Positions 35,233-43,219 of a stretch of 58,111 bases of DNA are shown piece after piece (position 1 is the stretch's first letter; every line of letters starts with the position of its first letter). The notes under the pieces were generated by a model. It saw only the letters and a program-made list of their open reading frames with translations, made no database searches and was not told the DNA's origin. The translations under genes and the position numbers were made by a program. The stretch is from an uncultured Verrucomicrobiales bacterium (GTDB taxonomy: Bacteria; Verrucomicrobiota; Verrucomicrobiia; Verrucomicrobiales; Akkermansiaceae): contig CALCHQ010000048.1 of NCBI GenBank assembly GCA_937901085.1, positions 1 through 58,111 on the forward strand, in the 5' to 3' direction.

Positions 35233-35261
35233 ACTCTAGCATATTTTTGCTCCGGGTGCAA
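35233..35261 (-). promoter_or_regulatory. Promoter of addBA
   Basis: TTGCAC (35261-35256), 17-base spacer, TAGAGT (35238-35233); 12 bases to the ATG at 35220, giving a leader of about 5 bases. Confidence 0.6.
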
Positions 35262-35271
35262 GAAAACGAAC

Positions 35272-35309
35272 ACAAAAAACAGCAGCAATCAACTTCCGTT
35301 GATTGCTGC
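35272..35309 (-). terminator. Terminator of pflB
   Basis: Perfect 12-bp stem GCAGCAATCAAC / GTTGATTGCTGC with a four-base loop (35282-35309); on the minus strand it is followed by TGTTTTTTG. Confidence 0.85.
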
Positions 35310-35336
35310 CGGTTCTGGGTTGAAACTGAATCAGCT

Positions 35337-37601
35337 TCAGCGCGTGTGGAAGGTACGGCTGATGACTTCACGCTGCTGCTCGGGGGTGAGCTTGATGAAG
35401 TTCACAGCGTAGCCGGATACGCGGATGGTGAGCTGGGGATACTTCTCCGGATGCTCCATGGCATCGAGGAGGGTTTCGCGCTCCAGCACGTTCACGTTGA
35501 TGTGGTGACCGGTGGCGGCGAAGTAGGCATCCAGCAGGGAAACCAGCTTGGTCTCGCGCTCATCCTCATCCTTGCCCAGGGCACCGGGCACGATGGAGAA
35601 GGTGTAGGAGATGCCGTCCTGGCTGTCGTCGTAGTTCAGCTTGGCCACGGAGAGCATGGAGGCCACAGCGCCGTTCTTGTCGCGGCCGTGCATGGGGTTG
35701 GCACCCGGGGCAAAGGGCTCGCCGGCGCGGCGGCCGTCGGGCGTGTTGCCGGTCTTCTTGCCGTACACCACGTTGGAGGTGATGGTGAGCACAGACTGGG
35801 TGGGCATGGAGTCGCGGTAGGTGTGCAGCTTACGCAGCTTGTTCATGAAGTTGGTCACCAGTGCCTCGGCGATTTCGTCCACGCGGGGGTCGTTGTTGCC
35901 GTAGCAGGGGAACTCACTTTCGGTCTCGAAGTCGGTGATGAGGCCTTCTTCGTTGCGGATGCACTTGACCTTGGCATACTTGATGGCGGACAGGGAGTCT
36001 GCGGCCACGGAGAGACCGGCGATACCGCAGGCCATGGTGCGCAGGATTTCCGGGTCGTGCAGAGCCATTTCGATGCGCTCGTAGCAGTACTTGTCGTGCA
36101 TGTAGTGGATGATGTTGAGGGCATCCACATAGGTCTTGGCCAGCCAGTCCTGCATGTTGTCGAAGAGCTCCATCACCTTGTCGTATTCGAGGTATTCGCC
36201 TTCGTAGCGCGGGGCGGGCGGAGTCACCTGCTTGCCCTTGACTTCGTCCACGCCGCCGTTGAGGGCGTAGAGCAGGGCCTTGGCCAGGTTGGCACGGGCG
36301 CCGAAGAACTGCATCTGCTTGCCGATGCGCATGGCGGACACACAGCAGGCAATGCCGTAGTCGTCGCCCCAGTACGGGCGCATCAGGTCGTCGTTCTCAT
36401 ACTGCACGGAGGAGGTCTCGATGGAAACCTTGGCGCAGTACTTCTTGAAGCCTTCCGGCAGGGCGGTGGACCACAGCACGGTCAGGTTCGGTTCGGGAGC
36501 CGGTCCCAGGTTGTACAGCGTCTGCAGCATACGGAAGGAGCTGCGGGTCACCAGGGTGCGGCCGTCTTCACCCATACCGCCGATGGATTCGGTCACCCAG
36601 GTGGGGTCGCCGGAGAAGAGGCTGTTGTACTCAGGGGTACGGATGAAGCGCACCATACGCAGCTTCATGACGAACTGGTCCATGAGTTCCTGGATTTCGG
36701 CTTCGGTGATGGTGCCGGCGGCCAGGTCGCGTTCGAAGTAGATGTCGAGGAAGGTGGAGACGCGGCCCAGGGACATGGCGGCACCGTTCTGTTCCTTCAC
36801 TGCTGCCAGGTAACCCAGGTAGGTCCACTGCACGGCTTCGCGGGAGTTAGTGGCCGGGCGGCTCAGGTCGCAGCCGTAGCTCTTACCCATTTCTGCCAGT
36901 TCGGCCAGGGCTCGAATCTGTTCGTTCATTTCTTCGCGCAGACGGATGGTGGCATCGGTCATCACACCGGCTTCGCGGTCCTTGAGATCCTTGCGGCGGG
37001 CGGCGATGAGCTTGTCGGTGCCGTAGAGGGCCACGCGGCGGTAGTCACCGATGATGCGGCCGCGGCCGTAGGCATCGGGCAGACCGGTGATGATACCGGC
37101 AGAGCGGGCGGCGCGGATGTCGCTGGTATAGGCATCGAACACGCCTTCGTTGTGCGTCTTGCGGATGCGGCCGAAGAATTCAGCCGTGTGCGGGCACATC
37201 TGCTTGCCGTAGGATTCCAGAGCCTTCTGGGCCATACGCAGACCGCCGAATGGCATGAGGGCGCGCTTCAGCGGAGCATCGGTCTGCAGACCAACAATCT
37301 TCTCGCGGGCCTGGTCGATGTAACCGGCGGCGTGGGAAACAATGGTGGAAACTACTTCGGTGTCGGCATCGAGCAGGCCGCCAGCGTCAATTTCCTTCTT
37401 CATGAGGTCCTTTACCTCATCCCACAGGGCGATGGTGTCTTCCGTCGGGCCTGCCAGGAAGTCCGCTTCGCCAGTATAGGGGGTGTAGTTCTGCTGGATG
37501 AAGTCGCGTACGTTCACGCTTTCATTCCAGGCGCCGGGTTTGAAGCCCTGCCACGGATCGACCTGGCAGCAGCATTCCTGAGTGCATGTAGTCTCTGTCA
37601 T
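35337..37601 (-). CDS. pflB: Pyruvate formate-lyase
   Basis: A 754-residue glycyl-radical enzyme that splits pyruvate and CoA into acetyl-CoA and formate during anaerobic fermentation. The active-site pair C419-C420 lies in ACCVSAMRIGKQMQFFGAR, and the radical glycine G730 in RVSGYAVNFIKL close to the C-terminus; both positions match the family. PFGGLRMAQKAL and TSNVVYGKKTGNTPDGR are further landmarks. An unusual start MTETTCTQECCCQ has four cysteines, absent from the usual N-terminus. Two tandem promoters precede it and a strong terminator follows, so it is transcribed alone. Its activase is encoded at 18150-18896. Confidence 0.96.
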   Translation of the reverse strand: MTETTCTQECCCQVDPWQGFKPGAWNESVNVRDFIQQNYTPYTGEADFLAGPTEDTIALWDEVKDLMKKEIDAGGLLDADTEVVSTIVSHAAGYIDQAREKIVGLQTDAPLKRALMPFGGLRMAQKALESYGKQMCPHTAEFFGRIRKTHNEGVFDAYTSDIRAARSAGIITGLPDAYGRGRIIGDYRRVALYGTDKLIAARRKDLKDREAGVMTDATIRLREEMNEQIRALAELAEMGKSYGCDLSRPATNSREAVQWTYLGYLAAVKEQNGAAMSLGRVSTFLDIYFERDLAAGTITEAEIQELMDQFVMKLRMVRFIRTPEYNSLFSGDPTWVTESIGGMGEDGRTLVTRSSFRMLQTLYNLGPAPEPNLTVLWSTALPEGFKKYCAKVSIETSSVQYENDDLMRPYWGDDYGIACCVSAMRIGKQMQFFGARANLAKALLYALNGGVDEVKGKQVTPPAPRYEGEYLEYDKVMELFDNMQDWLAKTYVDALNIIHYMHDKYCYERIEMALHDPEILRTMACGIAGLSVAADSLSAIKYAKVKCIRNEEGLITDFETESEFPCYGNNDPRVDEIAEALVTNFMNKLRKLHTYRDSMPTQSVLTITSNVVYGKKTGNTPDGRRAGEPFAPGANPMHGRDKNGAVASMLSVAKLNYDDSQDGISYTFSIVPGALGKDEDERETKLVSLLDAYFAATGHHINVNVLERETLLDAMEHPEKYPQLTIRVSGYAVNFIKLTPEQQREVISRTFHTR

Positions 37602-37672
37602 AAAATCAATTAGGTTGGGAGATTAAATTCTTAGGGAAGAGCCTGCTTGCCTGACTCCCCGCCAACGCGTCT

Positions 37673-37701
37673 ATTCTAACGCTCATCGGCGGTTTAGTCA
37701 A
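37673..37701 (-). promoter_or_regulatory. Proximal promoter of pflB
   Basis: TTGACT (37701-37696), 17-base spacer, TAGAAT (37678-37673). Confidence 0.6.
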
Positions 37702-37765
37702 GGTCGATTCAACAGTCTGCGACCCTTTTCTGTTCGTTCTTGCTGTAATCGGTTTTCCTGGGAGG

Positions 37766-37793
37766 ATTCTAACTCTTTTTCGGGTGTTGTCAA
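37766..37793 (-). promoter_or_regulatory. Distal promoter of pflB
   Basis: TTGACA (37793-37788), 16-base spacer, TAGAAT (37771-37766). Two promoters and a leader of 70-160 bases suggest this gene is regulated more elaborately than its neighbours. Confidence 0.6.
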
Positions 37794-37832
37794 GTGGAAT
37801 TATTCTAAAATAGACTGTTTTGTTCCACAGGG

Positions 37833-37867
37833 GAAAGAAAAACGCCGCGCTGGGTTGGCGCGGCGTT
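37833..37867 (-). terminator. Terminator of the M3 peptidase gene
   Basis: AACGCCGCGC / GCGCGGCGTT (37841-37850 / 37858-37867) with a seven-base loop; on the minus strand it runs into TTTTTCTTT. Confidence 0.85.
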
Positions 37868-37877
37868 GAAAATCGGC

Positions 37878-40085
37878 TCAGGGGCAGAGCCCTTGTTTCT
37901 GGAGCAGGGCATCCGGGTCGGGATTGCGCCCCATGAAGCGGCGGTACAGCTCGGCGGCAGACTGGCTGTCGCCCTGGGAGAGAATGGAGCGGCGGAAGTC
38001 GTCCCCCGTCCGGCGGTTCAGCACGCCTTCCTTGCTGAATCGGGAGTAGGCATCTGCTGCCAGCACCTCTGCCCATTTGTAGGAGTAGTAGCCGGCGCTG
38101 TAACCGCCGGTGATGCAGTGGCGCAGGCGACGCATGATGGAGCGGCCCGGTGCGGTTGTCGCAATCTGCCAGGGTTGCAGCAGCTCGCGGGCCGCGGCAT
38201 CCATGTCCTTGCCCTTGAATTTCTCATTGTAGTTCATGTGCATCTCCAGATCCAGCTTGGCGACGCAGAGCTGCCCCATGTTGTCTGTTGCGGGCAGGAA
38301 GTAGCGGCTTTCGCGCAGCTTCCTGACCAGTTCGGCGGGAATGCACTCACCTGAGGCGTAGTGGAAGCCGAACGTGGCAATGCCTTCGGATTCCCATGCC
38401 CAGTTCTCAGTGAGCTGGCTGGGCAGTTCGACGAAGTCCCAGGCCACGCTGGTGCCGGCGTGGGAACGGAGTTCCGTGTCGCTGAGCATGCAATGCATCA
38501 TATGTCCGAACTCGTGGAAGAGGACTACTGCATCGTAATGGCTGAACAAGGCGGGCTTGCCGGGGGTGGCGGCGGTCATGTTGCCGGCCAGGCAGGCAAG
38601 GTGGGGGGTGTGCGGGCGGGCGGCGGTGGCCGGCTCACCGTAGCGGATGGGCATCACCCATGCACCCTCGCGCTTTTTCTCACGGGGGAAGAGATCCAGG
38701 TAGAACGAGCCCAGGTGGTGTCCGGTGCGGTCATCGGTGACGGCAAAGACCCGGACTTCGGGATGCCAGGTTTCAATCACCAGGGGCGAGGCTTGTTCTC
38801 CCGGCTGGAGGCAGCGGGCGGGAAGCTCGGTGAAGGAGATGCCGTACAACTGGGAGAAAATGCTGAAGATACCGTTGAGCAGATTGTTGCTTTCCAGATA
38901 GGGTCGCAGGCTTTCGCTGTCGAAGTTATACAGCTCCTCGCTCATTTCACGCATGTAGAAGGAGCGGTCCCAGGGGTTGAGGGCCGTTGTGACCCGCCCG
39001 GTGCGCCGGGTAATGAAGTCCAGGAGCCGGGTATTTTCGGCATCGAAAGCGGGTTTGACCTTCTGCATCATCTCATCCACGAACTGGAGCGCCTTGTCGC
39101 CGCTCCCGACCATGCGGCGGTGGGTGGTCAGGTCGGCATAGGTTTCAAAGCCCAGCAGCCCGGCCAGTTCACGCCGCAGCTCCATGATACGTGCCACCAC
39201 CGGGGCATTGTCATAAGCCCCGGCTCCAATGGTGAGAGCGCCCTCCCAGCAGGCCTTGCGCGTGGCTTCCACGGTGCAATGCTTCAGCACTTCTGCGTAG
39301 CTGGAACGCTGCAGGGTGATGCGCCAGGCAGGTGCCGTATCCTCACCGTGAATTTGCGATTTGGCATCGGCGGCCGCCTTGTCCATCCAGTCGGCACTCA
39401 TGCCTTGCAGTTGTTCCCGGTCGGTGATGATGAGTTCCCAGGCAGCAGTAGAATCCTGCACATTCTTGCCGAACTGGAGCTGGAGCAGGGAAATTTCATC
39501 CTCAATCTCCTTCTTGCGGGCCTTCTGCCGGGGTGTCAGCTCTGCTCCCCGGTCGCGGAAACTGTCAATCACCTGCTGAACATAGCGCTGCCGGGCCGGG
39601 CTGAGTTCCTTGACCCAGGGTTGTGCCGCAGCCTGGCGGAGAATGCTCCACAGTTGTTCATTGGCCAGCACTTCGGCATCCATGGCATTCCACTCCGGCA
39701 TGAGTTCTTCCTGCACCCGGCGCAGGGCATCCGTATCAGCCACCGTCTTGAGGTGGTAGATGCGGTTCTGCACCGTGTCCAGTTCCTCCTGGGCGCGGGC
39801 CAGGGCCTCGAAGGTGTTTTCAAAGGTGCAATCTTCGGGCTTGAGCTGGCAGATGAGGTTCAGTTTGTGGCGGGCCAGCACCATGGCGGCGGCGGAGTCC
39901 TTGCGCGCCTGTTCCGGGGTCAGTTTCGACCAGTCCGGGTACAGCCCCTTGGCAAAAAAGGGATGTTCACCCGCCTCAACGGCCTGCTGTACAGCCTGAA
40001 CGGAAGCGGGCTGCTCCTGGGCCTGTGCCTGCGTGGCGGGCAGAAGGGAGAAGAGGGCGGTAGCAATGATGATATCAATTCTCAT
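37878..40085 (-). CDS. Secreted M3-family metallopeptidase (oligopeptidase/dipeptidyl carboxypeptidase type)
   Basis: A 735-residue zinc peptidase that trims short peptides. The zinc motif is VVLFHEFGHMMHCML (HExxH), with the third ligand Glu expected in ENWAWESEGIATF downstream. Family landmarks include FPREKKREGAWVMP and SAGYYSYKWAEVLAADAYSRF at the end. A signal peptide (IIIATALFSLLPATQAQA) directs it to the periplasm or outside, unlike the cytoplasmic OpdA. A host-peptide or cell-wall-peptide nutrition role is possible (inference). It stands alone with a strong terminator. Confidence 0.9.
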   Translation of the reverse strand: MRIDIIIATALFSLLPATQAQAQEQPASVQAVQQAVEAGEHPFFAKGLYPDWSKLTPEQARKDSAAAMVLARHKLNLICQLKPEDCTFENTFEALARAQEELDTVQNRIYHLKTVADTDALRRVQEELMPEWNAMDAEVLANEQLWSILRQAAAQPWVKELSPARQRYVQQVIDSFRDRGAELTPRQKARKKEIEDEISLLQLQFGKNVQDSTAAWELIITDREQLQGMSADWMDKAAADAKSQIHGEDTAPAWRITLQRSSYAEVLKHCTVEATRKACWEGALTIGAGAYDNAPVVARIMELRRELAGLLGFETYADLTTHRRMVGSGDKALQFVDEMMQKVKPAFDAENTRLLDFITRRTGRVTTALNPWDRSFYMREMSEELYNFDSESLRPYLESNNLLNGIFSIFSQLYGISFTELPARCLQPGEQASPLVIETWHPEVRVFAVTDDRTGHHLGSFYLDLFPREKKREGAWVMPIRYGEPATAARPHTPHLACLAGNMTAATPGKPALFSHYDAVVLFHEFGHMMHCMLSDTELRSHAGTSVAWDFVELPSQLTENWAWESEGIATFGFHYASGECIPAELVRKLRESRYFLPATDNMGQLCVAKLDLEMHMNYNEKFKGKDMDAAARELLQPWQIATTAPGRSIMRRLRHCITGGYSAGYYSYKWAEVLAADAYSRFSKEGVLNRRTGDDFRRSILSQGDSQSAAELYRRFMGRNPDPDALLQKQGLCP

Positions 40086-40191
40086 ATCTGCCCATGATTA
40101 CGCGCGCGGGTGTGGTGTTCTTTCAGAAAATGACAGCTTTCTTTTTCTGATGGTGGCTGCGCCTCCCCCTGTTCTGAATCCCGGCAGCTCC

Positions 40192-41052
40192 TCACGGATG
40201 CCCGTCTGTTCCGAGGTAGGCTCTGATGTCGTCCATCCGCTCTTCCGCGGTGGCGCGGCCGATGTTGTAGGTGGCGCGGAGCACGGCGGGGTCTTTGGTG
40301 AGGCGCTTGACGGGCAGGGGGGCAGCGGGGCGGATGACCAGGGCCTTCCCGGCGGCTTCCTGGCGGTTCACATAGTCCCGCTGGGCGTTATACATGAGGT
40401 GGCGCACTTCCATAGCCTGCACCAGGGCAGGGTATTTGCGGTACAGGAAGCGGATGAAGGGCATGGCGACACTTTCTTTCTTATCATACTCTGCATGCTG
40501 GGTCAGGATGATTACGTTGCGCGTGTAGCCGATACTCTCAAAATATTGCAGAGGAATCGCGTCGGCAATGCCGCCGTCCAGCAGTTTCAGCCCATCTATT
40601 TCCACGATTTCCGATACCAGGGGCATGGAGGCCGAGGCCCGTATCCAGTCGAACTCGTGGTCGTCGCGGCCCCGGAAGATATGGTAGTGCGGCTGGCCGG
40701 TTTCGATATTGGTGCAGACGATGTGGAATTCGGTGGGGTCAGCCTCAAAGGCTGCAAAGTCGAAAGGGTCGTGTACCAGCGGTACTTCGCCGTAGCAGAA
40801 ATCCTTGCTGTACAGGTTGCCGTCGCGGAAGAGGTTGCGGATGCTGCAATAGCGTTTGTCGTTGCAGAATTTCTCGTTGTAGCGGATGGCGCGGCCAATC
40901 TGCCCGGATTTGTAGTTCACCCCGAAGGCTGCACCGGCCGAGACACCCACGATACCGTCGAAGGTGATGCCTTGTTCCATCATCACATCCATGATGCCTG
41001 CGGTGAACATGCCGCGCATGGCACCTCCTTCCAGTATGAGTCCTCGTTTCAT
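40192..41052 (-). CDS. Patatin-like phospholipase
   Basis: A 286-residue lipid acyl hydrolase with a Ser-Asp dyad: oxyanion loop LEGGAMRGMF near the start, nucleophile motif GVSAGA, and DGGIADAIP supplying the Asp. No signal peptide is seen, so it is cytoplasmic or exported by another route. The ATG at 41052 overlaps the stop of the Sel1-repeat gene (ATGA), implying translational coupling; the frame is open further upstream only inside that gene. The pairing suggests the Sel1 protein and the lipase act together or are controlled together. Confidence 0.85.
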   Translation of the reverse strand: MKRGLILEGGAMRGMFTAGIMDVMMEQGITFDGIVGVSAGAAFGVNYKSGQIGRAIRYNEKFCNDKRYCSIRNLFRDGNLYSKDFCYGEVPLVHDPFDFAAFEADPTEFHIVCTNIETGQPHYHIFRGRDDHEFDWIRASASMPLVSEIVEIDGLKLLDGGIADAIPLQYFESIGYTRNVIILTQHAEYDKKESVAMPFIRFLYRKYPALVQAMEVRHLMYNAQRDYVNRQEAAGKALVIRPAAPLPVKRLTKDPAVLRATYNIGRATAEERMDDIRAYLGTDGHP

Positions 41053-42005
41053 CCGGGTTGTCCTTTCTGCATTTCCTCCCATGTGGTGCGGGCGGCAGCA
41101 TGGCCATTTCCGGCAGCCTGCTGAAGCCACTTGGAGGCCTTTTCCCTGTTTGCCTTGCAGCCGCGACCGTGCAGTAGCATGAGCCCCAGGCGGTAGCAGG
41201 CTTCTGTGTTGCCCTGGCGGGCGCCGCTCCAGTACCAGTCGAAGGCTTTCTCGGCATCGGCCTGAACCCCGTTGCCGTATTCATAGCAATGCCCCAGTTG
41301 CACCATGGCGGGGGCGCACAGCCCGTCTGCGGCGCGTTCCAGAAGAGCGAGAGCTTCCTCGCTGTTCCGTTCCAGACCGATGCCGTGGAGCTTGCAGAAC
41401 CCCAGCCAGAATTCGGCCGTGGGTTGTTCCATGTCGGAAGCTCTCTGGAACAGGCGGGCGGCTTCAATGAAGTCCTGTTTGCCGCCAATGCCCTGCAGCC
41501 GGCAGAATCCCAGGCTGAAAATGGCCTCGGCATGCCCGGCGGCTGCGGTGCGTTCCAGCCAGGCAATGCCCAGCGTATCGCTCTGCCGTACGCCCTCTCC
41601 GCGCAGATGCGCCATACCCAGCTTGTACATGGCTTCGGGGTGGTTCTGTACAGCGGCCTTCACCCACCAGCGGCAGGCTTCATAGGCATTCCGGTCAAGG
41701 CCGAGCCCTTCGTCATAGCATTCGGCCAGGTGGCATTGGGCGGGTGCATAGCCCTGGTCTGCGGCCTTGCGGAGCCATTTCAACCCCAGGGAGGTGGAGC
41801 GGGGAACGCCCGTTCCGGCTAAGTAGCAGCGCGCCAGTTCGAATTGGGCGGAGGCTTCGCCTGCTTCTGCTGCCGACTGGAGGCCGGAGGACATGGATGC
41901 CACGGCAACGGCTTCCTCAGCCCCGGCATATTCCTCCAAGGCCGGGCAGACCGGGAGGAGCAGCAGGATTGCCAACAGGTGCTTGAGCGGGGGAATCTGG
42001 GGCAT
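41049..42005 (-). CDS. Exported Sel1-repeat (TPR-like) protein
   Basis: A 318-residue protein with an N-terminal hydrophobic segment (HLLAILLLLPVCPAL) and seven or more 36-residue Sel1 repeats, e.g. AQFELARCYLAGTGV, AQCHLAECYDEGLGL, AMYKLGMAHLRGEGV, AMVQLGHCYEYGNGV. Such repeats make protein-binding solenoids. The ATG at 42005 is chosen because the promoter at 42016-42044 lies just upstream, although the frame is open to 42101. It overlaps the patatin gene by four bases. Confidence 0.85.
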   Translation of the reverse strand: MPQIPPLKHLLAILLLLPVCPALEEYAGAEEAVAVASMSSGLQSAAEAGEASAQFELARCYLAGTGVPRSTSLGLKWLRKAADQGYAPAQCHLAECYDEGLGLDRNAYEACRWWVKAAVQNHPEAMYKLGMAHLRGEGVRQSDTLGIAWLERTAAAGHAEAIFSLGFCRLQGIGGKQDFIEAARLFQRASDMEQPTAEFWLGFCKLHGIGLERNSEEALALLERAADGLCAPAMVQLGHCYEYGNGVQADAEKAFDWYWSGARQGNTEACYRLGLMLLHGRGCKANREKASKWLQQAAGNGHAAARTTWEEMQKGQPG

Positions 42006-42015
42006 AGGAGCGCTC

Positions 42016-42044
42016 AATCTAGCATTTTTTTGTGGCTCTGGCAA
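42016..42044 (-). promoter_or_regulatory. Promoter of the Sel1-patatin operon
   Basis: TTGCCA (42044-42039), 17-base spacer, TAGATT (42021-42016), ten bases to the ATG. Confidence 0.6.
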
Positions 42045-42063
42045 GTGTATTTGCTGCTGGCGG

Positions 42064-42092
42064 TTGACAGAAATGCTACCAGGTGGTAGAGT
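42064..42092 (+). promoter_or_regulatory. Promoter of alr
   Basis: TTGACA (42064-42069), 17-base spacer, TAGAGT (42087-42092). The ATG at 42100 falls at the expected transcript start; the ATG at 42094 would lie upstream of it. Confidence 0.6.
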
Positions 42093-42099
42093 CATGGGC

Positions 42100-43203
42100 A
42101 TGAGTCATGAGAGTCCTGCACGCGCGTGGGCCTGCGTTAATCTTGAAGCCATCGCGCACAATCTGGATATTGCCCGGCAGGCATTACCCGATACAGCGCT
42201 GATGCCTGTGGTCAAGGCCGGGGCATACGGCCACGGTCTGGAGCCAGTGGCACGCCGTCTGGATAATCATGGCATTTCGTTCTTCGGCGTGGCCAATGTA
42301 GGGGAAGCCCGCCGCCTGCAGAATGCCGGAGTGCGGACGACGCCGTTCATCCTGGGCCCCACGTTTCCGATGGAACGCGCCGAGATTGTGCAGAACAACT
42401 GGTGCTGTTCGGTTTCTTCTGTGGAGGAAGCCGGGCATTTTCAGAGCCTGGCGGCCTTGCAGAATAAGGAAATCGCCTTGCATGTGGCGGTGGATACCGG
42501 CATGGGTCGCGAGGGTTTTCTCCCCGGACAGCTGGGTGAGGTGGCCGGGCAGTTGAAGCAGATGCCCAACCTCCGTATTGAAGGGGTGATGTCTCATTTC
42601 CCCTCGGCAGATGAGGATGTGCCGTTCACGCAGAATGAAATCGGTATCTTTACGGACTGCGTGGAGACCCTGCAGCAGCATTTTGACCTGCGTTACCGCC
42701 ATATAGCCGCCAGCGCGGGGGAACTTGGTTATGAAGTGCCGGTGGCCAACCTGGCGCGTCCCGGTCTGCTGCTCTACGGGGTAGCGCCCATGGCCTCCAT
42801 ATATGACGGGGTGCTGCGCCCCACGCTCAGCCTGCACGCCCGCGTGACCCTGGTGCGCGAACTGCCGGCGGGGCATGGTGTTTCATACGGCCGCACGCAT
42901 ATCAACAGCCGTCCCACGAAGGTTGCCACCATCGGCATCGGCTATGCCGACGGCTGGAACCGCCAGATTTCCAACAAGGGAGCGCGCGTTTACATTAACG
43001 GACACTACTGCCCCATGCTCGGACGTGTGACCATGGACCAGATTATGGCCGATGTCACCGATGTGCCGGGAGGCGTGCAGTCGGGGGATGAGGTGGAGTT
43101 GTTCGGCACGCACATTCCGGTGACGGAGGTTGCAGAGAAAGCCGGTACCATCGTCTGGGAAATCTTCACCGGTCTGGGGCCGCGTCTGCCGCGCGTGTAC
43201 TAA
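42100..43203 (+). CDS. alr: Alanine racemase
   Basis: A 367-residue PLP enzyme that makes D-alanine for peptidoglycan. The PLP lysine is in VVKAGAYGHGL, a variant of the usual KANAYGHG (Gly for Asn). GVANVGEARRLQNAG, HVAVDTGMGREGF, GYADGWNR, and the second active-site region CPMLGRVTMDQIMADVTD follow in the normal order, with the usual C-terminal beta-domain. The ATG at 42100 is chosen from the promoter position and implies a leaderless mRNA. It converges on mfd with a 16-base gap and no visible terminator. Confidence 0.94.
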   Translation: MSHESPARAWACVNLEAIAHNLDIARQALPDTALMPVVKAGAYGHGLEPVARRLDNHGISFFGVANVGEARRLQNAGVRTTPFILGPTFPMERAEIVQNNWCCSVSSVEEAGHFQSLAALQNKEIALHVAVDTGMGREGFLPGQLGEVAGQLKQMPNLRIEGVMSHFPSADEDVPFTQNEIGIFTDCVETLQQHFDLRYRHIAASAGELGYEVPVANLARPGLLLYGVAPMASIYDGVLRPTLSLHARVTLVRELPAGHGVSYGRTHINSRPTKVATIGIGYADGWNRQISNKGARVYINGHYCPMLGRVTMDQIMADVTDVPGGVQSGDEVELFGTHIPVTEVAEKAGTIVWEIFTGLGPRLPRVY

Positions 43204-43219
43204 GAGGCGCGGTTGCCGC

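Noticed and set aside
35247..37613. 788-codon open frame antisense to pflB
   Set aside because: Composition artefact; the sense strand encodes complete pyruvate formate-lyase.
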